Assembly: GCA_010015655.1 (NCBI GenBank)
Contig: ML976805.1
Coordinates: 1,749 to 65,748, forward strand
From: Bimuria novae-zelandiae CBS 107.79
Lineage: Eukaryota > Ascomycota > Dothideomycetes > Pleosporales > Didymosphaeriaceae
Length of the DNA stretch: 64,000 nucleotides
Reading direction: 5' to 3'
Positions 21,060 to 32,394 of the stretch are shown one piece after another. The notes beneath the pieces were generated by a model. That model saw nothing but the letters and a program-made list of their open reading frames with translations, did no database searches and was not told the DNA's origin. A program made the position numbers and the translations under genes. Each line of letters starts with the position of its first letter. The first letter of the stretch is position 1.

Positions 21060-23137
21060 CAGTGACCGTGCACGCCTCAGTAATCTACTACACACCTTAA
21101 AAATAAGGCTATAAAGCCACGTATAATAGTTATTATCGCAAGAATTTTTATTATAATAGTCTACTAAGCTTTATAGTGCTTACCCTACTCTTATTACTCA
21201 TCTAGCTTTATTTTATAGCTACTACGTGTAGTAACTAGTAGAGGCGCTAAAAATAGTAACGCCTTAATAATAGCGCAAGCAGCACTACGCACACGCTATT
21301 TTTTAGTTATAAGTTTTATAAAAGACTTATTTAAGGCTTTATACTTGCTTATTCTAAACATTTATATAAATTTAGTACCGTTACGCTTTTTTTTTTTTCT
21401 TCTTTTTAATATTATTAGTAGTATTTTTCTTTACTCTCTCTTTTCTTACCCTCTCTTATTTTATACGCTTATGCTACTTATCTTACTTAACTTAAAACTT
21501 TTTTTAGGCTTCAAGCTCCTTTTAATAAGCTTTATTTACGTTTTTTTATAGTTTTTACTTTTTAATAGTCTTGTAACACTCCTTAGCTTAGCAGATCTAA
21601 TAAGGGGACTAAAAAATAGCTATACTATAAAATTTTTTATACTACTACAGGTTAAACCTCCTTTACTTATTTTTAAAGAGCTTAAGCTCCTTAATTACGT
21701 TGTATAGGCCTTCGTTTTTAAGCTGTACAAGCTGTGTATAGGAAGAGAGGTGGGAAATAGTACGCCTCAACTGCTGCACCTCCTCTCCGTCGTAATTCTC
21801 CACTACCTAGGCCAGTATTTAGATAGCTTGCTTCCAGTTATCTGCTCTAATTAGTAAAGCTGTATAAGGCAGCTACCTGCGCTTATTCTAAAATCTATTA
21901 ATAATTATAGCTATGTTTAGTAGCGATAGGCCTGTAACTTTAAAGGCCTAAAGGATAAGACTTAGGGTAAATGTCCTTGTCTAGAACTTATAAAATAGGC
22001 GGAAGAAGTCGCGCTTCTTTACGCCTACTAGGCATTGAGTATTGTGAAGGTGTTCAGTGAGCTGGTTTGTATAGCTTGTACCCAGAGGTGAGAAGAGTGC
22101 TACATCGAGCGGCTGCAGCGTGTGGGTACTGTAAGGAGGGAACACTAGTAGTAGTATCCTATTCCTATCGCAGTACTTGATGAAGGACCAAGTTATATGC
22201 GAGCCGTGGCCATCTACTATAAGTAGTCACCAACTTCTGCGCGCCTTCTCTCGAGTGTAGCGATCAAAGACCTGTTCCAGCCACGCAAGGCCAACCTCGT
22301 CGTTTATCCAGCCTAAGGGCGTCGCAGTAACAAACACTGAGTGCTTTTCTGCGTCTATATCCTCCACCCAGGGCGATTGTATCTCGTTGGGAGCGCCTGG
22401 ATAGATGATGCCTGGAGGCAGTGCCGAACCATCAGCGCAGACGCTTGCGAGTATTGACACCCACTGCCTATTCCCGTCTTGCATAGGCTGGCTCCTTGTT
22501 TTTGACTCCACAGAAGCCCTACTAAACACTCGTTTAGTGCGCCTATTAAGTACACCGATCACGAAGCCCTTCTCATCCATATTGTACGTGTGCCGTGGCT
22601 CAATCGAGTATTCGGTGATCTTGGAGTGCACAAGCTTGAAGTATTGTATATACTTCTCGCTGCTATCGGCGTGGAGGCGCTGCGCATCGATAGCGTTGGC
22701 CTATTTATATAGGAGCTGGTCGCGGTGACGGTTAAGGAAGTAAGTAACCTACGAGTTAGATATCTTATCTATAGCTAATTTAAAAGCTATATTTTATACT
22801 ATTTATTTTATAGGATGTAGGCCTTACTTAGTAAACTTAACTATAAACTTATAAAGCTCTTACTTTTATATAGGGTAGAGTTTAAGTAGTTATTAATTAG
22901 CGTTAGCACGCGACGCGATAACGTATTAATAATATTATAATAAAATTATATAGTATATATTAAATTTTTTTATAGTTACTTATTATAAAAGTGTACCTTT
23001 TATTTTTATTATATTTACCACTTTAAGCGCTTCTTCTAACAACATCGTAGTGTTAAGTTATAGGGTTAAGGAGTATAGTGGATTTTTAGTAAGGGTGTGC
23101 ATGGTCTGAAGGTGTGCACGGCGTGCACGGGTCACTA
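21060..23137 (-). mobile_element. pogo-type DNA transposon C in Copia-C
   Basis: A 2,078-bp element flanked by TA dinucleotides (21,058-21,059 and 23,138-23,139). The terminal inverted repeats begin with an AGTGACC(C)GTGCACG core, one base in from the ends. Transposase remnants are on the minus strand. Its coding region is much less RIPed than the host Copia-C, which suggests a later insertion. Confidence 0.8.
21750..23060 (-). pseudogene. pogo/Fot1-type DDE transposase, decayed
   Basis: The best preserved part is 22,631-22,227 (134 open codons). It contains the diagnostic YNMDEKGFVIGV segment (first catalytic Asp), then SRASVESKTRSQPMQDGNRQ and WVSILASVCADGSALPPGII. A single TGA, explained by CGA to TGA, separates this from LLIVDGHGSHIT (second catalytic Asp, about 22,220-22,190) and the PPYSTHTLQPLDVALFSPL segment (about 22,130-22,075). 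The helix-turn-helix N-terminal part (about 23,060-22,700) is recognisable but full of stops. Fot1/pogo transposases cut and paste at TA sites. This copy is inactive as it stands. Confidence 0.85.
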
Positions 23138-23169
23138 TAAAGAAAGATAAGCGTTTGTTAGGTAATATG

Positions 23170-23665
23170 TGTTACGATCACGAACCCCACAGGAACAATA
23201 GAACCAGACAATTACGCCAAGAGAGTCATTGTTGGCGAAATTACCAAGGCAAAGGAATACAAGGAAGCGCGGGGTAGCTTAGGTTAGTAGTTACGTAACT
23301 AGGTCCCGAATAATATAAGATCCCGTGGGACCTCGAGGGTCTTAGGGACCTTAGGGTCATAGCGGGACTATAATAATAATTTTTATAATAGCAAGGACTA
23401 GGATAAATAGTATATAGTTTAATAATTTCTTTATACTTTTCCTACTCCTTATAGTTAACTTAATATACTACGAGTATATCTCCTATAACAGATTAGTAAA
23501 TATTTTAGTTAGTTATTCTATAGTTCGTTATAGAATTAGATTATTCCTAAACTTACATTGTAGCTATTACTAGCTCTCGACTACTGAATATCCGCGAGGC
23601 GCTCTACTCTTGACCTATCCTCTCCTAACCCGGAACAGGCTTAGGTACGTAAAGCCCTTATAACA
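23170..23665. mobile_element. Solo LTR 1 (Gypsy-like) in Copia-C
   Basis: 496 bp, TGTTACGATC...TTATAACA, with TSDs ATATG (23,165-23,169) and ATACG (23,666-23,670) that differ by one transition. It is related to solo LTR 2 at 30,496. Because each copy has its own TSD, they are independent solo LTRs and not the two ends of one element. Confidence 0.78.
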
Positions 23666-24624
23666 ATACGCTATAATAATATTATTGACATAAATAAATA
23701 GGATAAGCTAATTATTAACGTATAAGTATAGAAAACTTTAACGCGTGTAAGTTTTAGTAGCTTAACTACTACTCTAAATATATTGTACTATAAGAGTATC
23801 GCGTTCTTTAAGCTATAAAGGACGCGAAGCACTTTTAGAAGGTTACTATATACTTTCTTAAATATACTAAGAGTTTTAGCGTATAGCTTTTAATTAATTA
23901 TTAAGTTAAAGAAAGCATTACGTAAGTTATATTACTTTAGCTTTAAGCTAAAGTAGTTAGTTATTATAAAAATTTCCTAAAAGGCGTAAGTAATAAAAGT
24001 AGTAGGATAAATATTATTAAACTACTCTTACAGGCCTCCGCCTACGATAAATTAAGTTTTATATTTATAAAAATAGTTATTCTTATTAAGCTTATACATA
24101 ATTACTTATATAAGTAACAATACGTTAACGCCTTTAAACTGCGTAGTTTAGTATATTACTAAGTTTTTATTAAAGTAGCTTTTACCTTAGACCTCTTAAT
24201 ACTTGCGCTTAATAGCTTTAATACATTTAAAAGTTATCTACCTTTAGATCGCTAGTAATTGTTATCGTAGTAAAGGTATGTAGGTAATAAGTGATGTTTT
24301 AAGCTTCAAGCTAAATTATAAAAATTTATAGTTTACTTTAGTTGATTAGTTTTTAAACGCGTTTTACGTTAAGCACGTGATTTTATAAAATATTTATATT
24401 TTAATACTATAAAGCGTTATTATTACGTTATTTAAGTATATAGCCTTTAATTGTATTAGCGAATTAATTAGTAACCTCTTGCTATAAAGGCGTAGGATAA
24501 AAGTTTAAAGTATTATAGCACCCTATAAGATAGTTGTCGCGGAGCAAAAGGCTAACCTTCTGCTCCTGTCGGAGTGGAATGTCTTAACCGTTACAATAGT
24601 CTACTATATAATTAAAAGAAGCTA

Positions 24625-26476
24625 ACGTACAGCATAGCGAGTGGCCGGGCATAGCGAGTGGCCGAAAATGCCAAGACCCTATTAAAACGTTCTATTAGCT
24701 ACAGCATAACGCGATATCTTAATAACGTAATAAACTACTTAAATTAAATATAGCCTAATTATAGCTTATATTTTAAGTTCTTAAAGGAGGTGCGCTACGT
24801 TTAATTTTACGTGCTATAGTAGTTTATAGCGTTATTAAAAGAATACTATACTAAAGACACGCTAGAACAACCTTTTAACGTAATTATATACATAATTTAA
24901 TAAGACTTATTATAAAAGAGGAGCAGGTGATTATATAGTATATACGTTACTTAAATACGTGAGGATTTATACCTTAGCTTATTATTATAAAAAATATAGC
25001 TAATTTTTTACTTACTGTACGCTATAATAAGCTAGTTAGTTAAAAGTAACTTTATTATTTTATTAAGCGCTAGTTAGAGCTCTAAGTTAAGTTTAATTAA
25101 AAGTATAACTATAAGAGAGCCCTCTGTAAGGATCCTAAGGATATATAAGGCTGGTTCTAGCTTATAAAGAATACTAAAGTCAAGTATAGTATCCTATATA
25201 ATGATACGTATAACTTTAATAAGACTAGCTTTATAACAGGTATAATATTAATAAGAGTAGTTATTATAGGCTTTAAGTGTTAAGGTAAGCTAAAAAGCGT
25301 GTAGTAGGGTAGCTAAAAGTAAATAATAGCTATTTATAGTATTAACGTAACTAGGTAGGCAGTCCTACCGTTCGTTATCTTTTAGGGTAAGTACTACCAC
25401 TCTGCCTAGTACTAAAAGTAGGACCTACCTCGCGACTAGGTTTGTAAAGTCTTTAAGAATAGCTAGATAATAAATAAGCTTAGTTTATAATAGCTAAAGT
25501 ACTTTAACGCGTATATAAAAAGGCGTACTATTAATAGCTATTAGCTACTTAATATTAATAGCTATAAAAGCTATAACTTGCTTAAATTTTAGCAATGCTA
25601 TAAGAATAATAAAATTATTAATCTTTATATATCTCTATATTTATCGTATCTCTTATAGCTACTAGATGTAGGGTGTTTCTCGTCATTAAAGCAGGCGTAT
25701 AGGCGCTAAGCTAAGGATCTAATACGCAAATATATTATGTATATTACTAAAATTAAGTTTTTTCTTACTTTATTACCACTTCTAAAGCTATAATTACTTA
25801 AAGTAATATTTAAGAAAATTTTAAAGGCGGTAGTTTTATTTCTCTTAATTTAAAAGTAATAATATTTAAGCTTAATGTCTGTTTGTACAAGTCTTCGCCT
25901 TTTATTATATATAATAGTACGTAGTAGTTATAAATACTAAGTAATACTCTAGAATTAGGGTTATAATTAACGCTAGTAAAGGAAAAGATTTAAAATTACC
26001 TAAATAATTCCTTAACAAGTATAGTTAAAGTAGGTAAAAAGCTTATAAAAGGCGATAAGCTAATAGCGTATTTCTTAGTATTAATAACTAAGTGTAATGC
26101 TAAGCTTTAAGCTACTAATAAGGCTACCACGTAATAAAATTTATATAGGAAAAAGTAACTATAGTAGAAAGGAGTTTTTATAGCTACTAATAGCTAGTAA
26201 TTAGCTACCCTAAAAGACTTTATAGCACGTAGTAATAAAAAGAAGGTAAAGAAGAGGATGCGCGCTAATAAAAGTAAATTAACTTAATAGCGCTATAATT
26301 ACTATAGTAAAGCTAGGTATAATTCGCATACGTGTAAAAAAGAAGTAGAAGTAGATTTTAAGTAGATTAGCCTACTATAATTTCTTATAACTATTTATGC
26401 GCGTTCTGTACTATTGTGTAGAGTGTAAATTTTAATAGGGTCTTGGCATTTTCGGCCACACGCTATGCATGTACGT
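24625..26476 (+). mobile_element. pogo-type DNA transposon A in Copia-C
   Basis: A 1,852-bp element with TA TSDs (24,623-24,624 and 26,477-26,478). The terminal inverted repeats of about 45 bp begin ACGTACA(T)GCATAGCG and run through GTGGCCGAAAATGCCAAG. The left end has a tandem doubling of the CATAGCGAGTGGCC unit. Confidence 0.85.
24900..26400 (+). pseudogene. pogo-type transposase remnant in transposon A
   Basis: Heavily RIPed plus-strand frame. The reading Y(N)FN.T.F.TG (a decayed YNFDETGF.TG) is at about 25,208-25,240, and a decayed LLQLLDVGCFSSLKQAYRR is at about 25,655-25,705, the usual block around the third catalytic position. Stops occur every few codons. Confidence 0.7.
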
Positions 26477-26559
26477 TAATATCTCTGTAAAGTTATTAAT
26501 AGTAATTAATATTAAGAGGATTGTCCTGTATTAGTATTAAATCCTTTACCCCCTATCGA

Positions 26560-27330
26560 TGACTGCTTAGTAGGTTGTATAGCAGGCGCTGATGTCGCTA
26601 TTAGTATAGAGGTGGCTTCGTTGTAGAGATGTTGCTAACGTAATATTATGAGCCCCTTAATAGAGACATTATTATCCTTATATAACTCTTGGACTTTAAG
26701 TAACTTAATAATCTTCTGAAATACTAAGTCATCTACGTAGCTATCGTGCCCTTTATAGAATATAAATATGTTGAATACCACGTCTTGTGTACAGATAACT
26801 TGATCCTTTATTAGTAATTACAGTTAAAAGATATTAATGCTATTATAGTCTATAAGATAGCTAACTAGGACGCGCGAGGCTAGCTTTACTTTACGTAGTT
26901 GATATTTGTTAAAGATATACGCGTGATAACTAATTAGTTAAAGGTAGCTTATTATAAGCTTTTTATCCTAGATAACCTTAAATAGCGTACGCTAATTAAG
27001 GACTTTAAAAAATATTAAGGTAATTAGGGATATTATTATATTTATTAATTTATTTACTAACTATTTTAAATAGTTACCCTAGAGGCGCAAGTTGCAGGCC
27101 TTTATTATAATTAGCTTACTAGTAATTTTAGCATCCCTATTTTATGTAAAAGTCTCTAGAGCGCGTAGCCTAAAGTGTATACCTAGGTTAGTAAAAAGTT
27201 ATTTTATAAGGTTAATAATACTACGCTGGGCATTAAGCTTAATCGCGATTATATTATAATTATATTAACGCTAAATACGCCGTATAGTGTTCTATAGCGA
27301 GTGGCCTAGCTAGGCCTTTAACTTTATTAA
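26560..27330 (-). pseudogene. Copia-C integrase remnant
   Basis: Minus-strand readings resemble the fungal Copia integrase C-terminal half: a decayed ...L.KACNLRLQ.N... block (about 27,090-27,060), then LRKVKLASRV (about 26,905-26,870) and TQDVVFNIFIFY (about 26,790-26,750), corresponding to the TRDVTFDE.LFY motif. This fixes the coding direction of Copia-C as minus. Confidence 0.7.
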
Positions 27331-28541
27331 AAAGGTCTCCACTTTTTACTAACGCGAGTGTTAATAGATAGTAGAGGTATTCTACTTATTACTGTTATAA
27401 TAGGACTCTCCTTATTATTATAGTTAGATAAGGTTAATTAAAATTTAATAAAAGGGATAGACGGCATCCTTTCGCGTAGAATAAAAGACCTACTTTATTA
27501 ACTTTAATTTAGGATAGACTTAATAAAAGTCTTAATTAGAAAGGCCTTTTACTATTACCCTTTCAATATTATTAGTTAGATAATTTATAACCTTGCGTCC
27601 TAAATAGCTCCAAACCTTATAAACTAATATTAATAAGATCTCTTAGGTCTTCTTTAATGCTTTTAATAAAGAAGTTTAAATTATTATTATAAGTAAAGAT
27701 AATTTTATTAGATAATAAAAGAAATTTGGGTTAATAAGCTAGCAACCTTTATAGTACGCTATGTAAGTAATAACGCTATATTTATTATACAGCGTATCTT
27801 AACCTAAGTTGAAGTAAATTCTATTATAGAGATAGCGACTAAGACTTATACTACTTATAATAAAGCTAGTTACTAAAGAAATATAAGTAATTAATATTAG
27901 TATTATACTCTTCAGTATATTAAATATAAGAGTTATCTTATTTTAGGCCTTTATTTTATAGTGGTACTTACTTACTTTAATAGTTATACTAGTATCCTTA
28001 ACGCACTCCTACTTCTAGCCTACTTAATTAGTTATATTAATAAAGTAGGTGTTAGAACCTTGGTTAAGAATCTATTATTCATAAAGAGCTATAGTATAGT
28101 TATTAATAGTAATAATAGTTAACTGGTAAAGCAGAATTACGTTATAGTTATTAATTAAAGTAGCTAAGACTTTGCTTATTATACTATATATGCCTTTTAT
28201 AAAACCTAAGCTGATATCGCTTAGTAGACGCCTATTATTAAGTTAAATAGCCGTAGTAACTATTATTATCGTTAAGAATTACTTATTTATTTTATTTCCT
28301 GCCTTTTATATTCGTGTAAGTAAGCTAAATTTATTCCATAAAACTTAATTAATATACTAGCGCGTAGCAAGATTTTCATTAAAGTCACTTAGTTATAAGT
28401 AAAAGTCCTTATTAATGTAGTAGCTTAAACTATACCAGTATTTATTACTATAAAGATATACGCTCCTTAGTGCTTAACTTATAGTCCTCTTATTATCCTT
28501 AATATTACTCTGCGTTCTTGCCACTTAAAGGTTAGCTACTA

Positions 28542-30468
28542 AGTCGGGTACCCTAGTTTCCGACACCCTATAGTTTCCGACAGCCCCGTAACCTCGCCCC
28601 CCACCATGCACCACGACCAAATATCAACTTTAAATAACTTAATTCTTTGCTAATTTTAAAAATATTTTTTGCACCATTTTCGCTGCCTTTAAATAGCTAG
28701 ATACACAAAAGAAGATGTCTAGAATACGCTCGCAGACCTTAAATCTAGGGTCGCTTTAGCTACTACTACCACCTAACACAGTGTCCTACGCAACACTCTT
28801 CGCGGCCACTTTAATAGTACCTAACCTTATTAGTATGCTTACAATAGTAAATAATATCTTATAACTATTTAAAAAGAGCTTCTAAAGAAATAAATTCTCT
28901 AGTAAGAGGCCCTTAGTTATACGCTAACGCACGCGTAAGTATAGGCTATTATAATTACTATTCTTAAGTAATAAGGTAACTATAAGAACCTAGGGAAGAA
29001 GTAGACTAGTTATTTTATGCAACGCTACCTAGCTATTAAGTTAAAGTTAGGTTGCTAGACTAGCTAGGAACGCGTAAATAAGGCTACTCTAGAAAATATT
29101 AGGCACTTGTTTAACCTGTACAAAACGGTAAGCTAGATTCCCCCCTGGCGCAGGTATAATGCTAACAAGGGCGGTATTATAGAGGGCTAGGGCATTAATA
29201 GGCTTGTTATAGGCTCTTCGCAAGAGAGCCCGAACGCTATACTAGTTAAAATAATAAATGCCCGCACTTAGATCTCTATAGTAGAGTGTATCTTTGCGCT
29301 CGGCGTCGCTCTAAACCCCCTTATCATCTTTAAGGCTAAGAGTATCCAGGAGCAGTAGTTTAAGAAGGAGTTTTTGGCTTAGAACCCGGGCTAGCATGTT
29401 ACCTTTTCGCAAAATAAATAGACGAGTAATAACATCGCTATCAAGTGGCTAAAAAAGGTGTTTTTGCCACAGACTAAGCCTAATAATCCCTTTAAGGCAC
29501 GGTTACTTATCGTCGACGGCCATAGTAGTTATACTTTAGACAAATTTATAACTATATATTACTTAAATAATATCTACTTACTTTTTTTCCCTGCTTATAC
29601 TTCACATCTACTCTAGCCTTTAGATTTAGGCTATTTCTCAAGTCTGAAGGCGGCGTATCGGCGCTTTATCGGCGAATATATAGCTTGGACAGATAAAATA
29701 AAGCTTAGGAAGGCCAAGTTTCTCAAATTTTATATAAAAGCACGTAAAATTAGCCTTCAAGAGCAGTGCATCCAATCTAGGTGGAAGGTAATAGGCTTAT
29801 ACCCTAAGAGCGTAAGGAAGCCCTTAGGTTCTCGCTAGGTAGTAGTGCGCGAATGGCCGTTAACACCACCTCCTTTTACCATGGATATTAGGACGCTAAA
29901 ACGCGGTAGCGATATTATAAAGCTATTTTCTAGAAAGAACTTCTTACTAACTACACAACGATGCGTTTAGCTTACTACTACAGCGTTTAACTATACCTTA
30001 ATAATAGTTACTATGTAAGACAATGAGATTGCTTCCTTGCGTGAGTAGGTGGAGCAAGCTAACCTACTAAAACGCTATAAAGTCGCAACTAATCTAAATA
30101 ATCTCTTCGTAAGTCTTATAAAAGTTCTTTCTTAAACTAATTAAAAGCCTACTCAACGTGTTCGCAAGGTGAGAAGCGTAGAGCAAAGGGTTATTATTAT
30201 AGAAAAAGAGAGTAGCTCTAAGGAGGAAGTAGAGCAATTATTAGTGCAACGTTTAGCACAGAATTAATAACTAATATAATAGTATCTTAATCGTGATTTA
30301 AGTGTAGATAAAGAAAGCAATTAAAATCCTTTAAATACGATTTTTTTAATACTTTTTTAAAATTATTTAATAAAGCTATGAGCACATTCGCAACGTAGAG
30401 TAGTGGCAGCGGCGAAATTTGGCGGGGTGTCGGAAAATGGGGGGTGTCGGAAACTAGGGTGCCCGACT
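28542..30468 (+). mobile_element. pogo-type DNA transposon B in Copia-C
   Basis: A 1,927-bp element with TA TSDs (28,540-28,541 and 30,469-30,470). The terminal inverted repeats AGTCGGG[T/C]ACCCTAG...TTTCCGACACCC are 27 bp with one mismatch, and a second TTTCCGACA copy lies immediately inside at each end. RIP is moderate and the ends keep normal GC. Confidence 0.9.
28690..30267 (+). pseudogene. pogo/Fot-type DDE transposase, moderately RIPed
   Basis: One continuous reading frame interrupted mainly by TAG and TAA at expected Trp and Gln positions. In order: an N-terminal helix-turn-helix region, YNANKGGIIEG (a decayed YN.D..G...G, first catalytic Asp, about 29,155), FKAKSIQEQ, LIVDGHSSYT (second catalytic Asp, about 29,510), LLFFPAYTSHL then QPLDLGYFSSLK (about 29,575-29,655), FIGEYI and a charged C-terminus ending at 30,267. 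Total span is about 525 codons, normal for the family. It is inactive because of the stops. Confidence 0.85.
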
Positions 30469-30495
30469 TAAACTATTAAGCCTCGAGGAATCAGG

Positions 30496-30942
30496 TGTTA
30501 CGATCCAGAAGTCAACGGTAGGACAACGGGCCTTATGACGGCACTCGGGCCCCACCTTGGGATTACGTAATGTCCCAGGCTGTCTCAGACGCCAAGACTA
30601 TAGGACATTGTGGGACCACGTGACCACGGTCACGTGACGTCCTAAGATATCCCATGGGATCCCATGGAACTAGGGTATAGGATACCGTGGTATTCTATAG
30701 GACAAGGAAGGATATATGTATAGGACGGATTTCCTTTATACGCTTCTTATAGTTAACTTATATATTTTCTATGCGAGTACGTTCTCCTATATAGATTAAT
30801 AGTTATCTTATTTATTATAAGATTAAATTATCTAGCTACGCGCTAAGTGTCGCATTAACTTATACTACTAAATAATTTATAAGGCACCTTAGTACCTTAC
30901 CGCCCTAACCTGGATCGGACTAAGCGAGAGCGCCCCATCACA
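30496..30942. mobile_element. Solo LTR 2 (Gypsy-like) in Copia-C
   Basis: 447 bp, TGTTACGATCC...CCCCATCACA, with TSDs TCAGG (30,491-30,495) and CCAGG (30,943-30,947) that differ by one transition. Its GC-rich first 200 bp, including a GTGACCACGGTCAC palindrome, is little mutated. It is a family relative of solo LTR 1. Confidence 0.8.
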
Positions 30943-31810
30943 CCAGGTCGGACTTGTTAAACGTATATTATATAGGTAGCAACGTAATCCTCTAGCATAA
31001 CTATTTATATATTATTATTCTCGTGCTTGAATAGCTTATTTAGCTTAGGTATAGCGTATTTAAGGTTAATACTTTTAATAATTATTAAAAAGTCTTTTTA
31101 TACGTGCGTGTATTTAATATTAGGTAAATAAATTTTACCGCCCTAATTAGTAACTTCAATTTATAATAATAGATAGTTTTTAAGATTATATAACTTTAGT
31201 GGGACATATAAGCGCTTATAGTTATTAATTAAGTTACGTTAGTAGATTACTATTTACAGCGTAATATACTTCTTAAGGAAAATAAGCCGCGTATACGGCG
31301 TATTCTAATTATATAGGAGGTGGATATAGCGCTTAGTAATTATTTTACTAATATCTATATTTAGGTTTTAAAGTGTCTACTTTTACTTAAGATAGCAAGT
31401 AAATTACTTCTTATATTAGTTTTACGTAAATTAACAGCGTTAAAATTAAATATTATTAAAGCTAGTATTAGTGTATATTATAATATATATATACTTTAGT
31501 AACTTTATATTAGTGCGCTATAGGCTTAACAGACTCTATTAGTAGAGGCAGGTTAGCTATAGCGACGTTAGGGTTATACTACTACTATAGATCGTGTTGC
31601 TGCGCGGCATCCTTATAAAGTAAGATCTATGCCTGCCAATCCTTAGGCTTATTAAGGATGATAGTACCACGCTGTATTATAGGATTAGATTTTATTATTA
31701 TTATAAGTCGTGTAACTATTATATAAGTTATATAGAATAGGTATTATAAGATTATTTTAAATAATTATAAATAATTAGTAGCCTTAGTAAGTGCAAACTA
31801 CGTTTATAAC

Positions 31811-31945
31811 TATAATATTAAAAAGAGTATTACGGCAATAATTATTCTAACTAAGAAGTTACTTTATAAAGCAATATACTATGTAGATTACGTACACGGG
31901 CCGCACGTATGCGGGTGGCCCAAGCTTCCATACTAAACCGTTACA
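31811..31945 (-). repeat. Copia-C 5' LTR
   Basis: 135 bp, the same length as the LTR at 19,833-19,967. It is more RIPed at its left end; nearly all differences are transitions. Confidence 0.85.
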
Positions 31946-31950
31946 AATTA

Positions 31951-32389
31951 TACGTAGTAAAAAACTTAAGCTAAAAGAGGTTAAAGGCTATTACATATAA
32001 CGTATAGATAGGAACGTTAAGCTAGAGGCTATCACGATGCCTCTGGTATCCGCAACACCTTAGCTGCCCTATTACTAAAGCACTAGCGCTAGCCCGTGCA
32101 CCTCTACACGTTCTATTTATAGCCCCTATCTATATAGCTTCGTCTGCCTGTATTTCTGCTACTTAGCTATGCTCTTGTATCACACCTACGTATATACACA
32201 GTAGCTTAGTTAATTAAGCTCTCTAAGTTCCTAATTTAGCGACCTGTAGCCTCTCGTGACAGAGGCTAGCGAACGTCTCTAGACACACATATATATATTT
32301 ATTATTAATCTTATTACTTCTTTATCAGATCCCATACGGTGACATATGGACAATTATTATCTATTCTTAATAATCCTAACAATCTAACA
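31951..32389 (+). repeat. Copia-A 3' LTR (right part)
   Basis: Resumes the LTR broken at 19,832 and matches the 5' LTR from about 8,956 onward. It carries the second MITE copy and ends AATCTAACA. Confidence 0.8.
32032..32260 (+). mobile_element. MITE, 8-bp TSD family, copy 2
   Basis: 229 bp, TCACGATGCC...CTCGTGAC, inserted in the Copia-A 3' LTR with perfect 8-bp TSDs AGAGGCTA (32,024-32,031 and 32,261-32,268). The 5' LTR of the same element keeps the uninterrupted target once (GCTAGAGGCTAGCG at 9,031-9,044), so the insertion and its TSD are shown directly by an empty site. Confidence 0.92.
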
Positions 32390-32394
32390 GTCCT

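Larger units (their letters stand above)
19833..31945 (-). mobile_element. Copia-C, LTR retrotransposon with five insertions
   Basis: Flanked by perfect TSDs AATTA (19,828-19,832 and 31,946-31,950) and inserted in the Copia-A 3' LTR. It has two 135-bp LTRs, and a CCCCCTTAGC polypurine tract (read on the minus strand as GCTAAGGGGG) follows the left LTR, fixing the orientation. It spans 12.1 kb but about 5.3 kb after subtracting three pogo elements and two solo LTRs with their TSDs, which is the normal size for a Copia element. Confidence 0.88.
8951..32389 (+). mobile_element. Copia-A LTR retrotransposon, heavily nested and RIPed
   Basis: An outer Ty1/Copia element spans 23.4 kb but only about 5.15 kb once its inserts (Copia-B, Copia-C and two MITEs) are subtracted. 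The 5' LTR is 8,951-9,273. The 3' LTR starts at about 19,822, is broken by Copia-C and resumes at 31,951-32,389. Flanks CTCCT and GTCCT could be a mutated TSD. Gag, protease and integrase remnants lie before Copia-B and RT and RNase H remnants after it, all on the plus strand. Protease-region remnants resemble those of Copia-F (a GDFI.VGNTQI-type segment), so both belong to one family. There are stops throughout. Confidence 0.85.

Noticed and set aside
20151..21551. Small ORFs at 20,151-20,354 and 21,345-21,551 with hydrophobic translations
   Set aside because: They are by-products of TA-rich RIPed DNA within Copia-C and pogo C; the Leu/Ile/Tyr-rich look comes from base composition, not from membrane proteins.
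23170..30942. A single Gypsy-type element spanning the two related LTRs at 23,170 and 30,496
   Set aside because: Each LTR has its own matching TSD (ATATG/ATACG and TCAGG/CCAGG), and the DNA between them contains minus-strand Copia-C integrase sequence. They are two solo LTRs.
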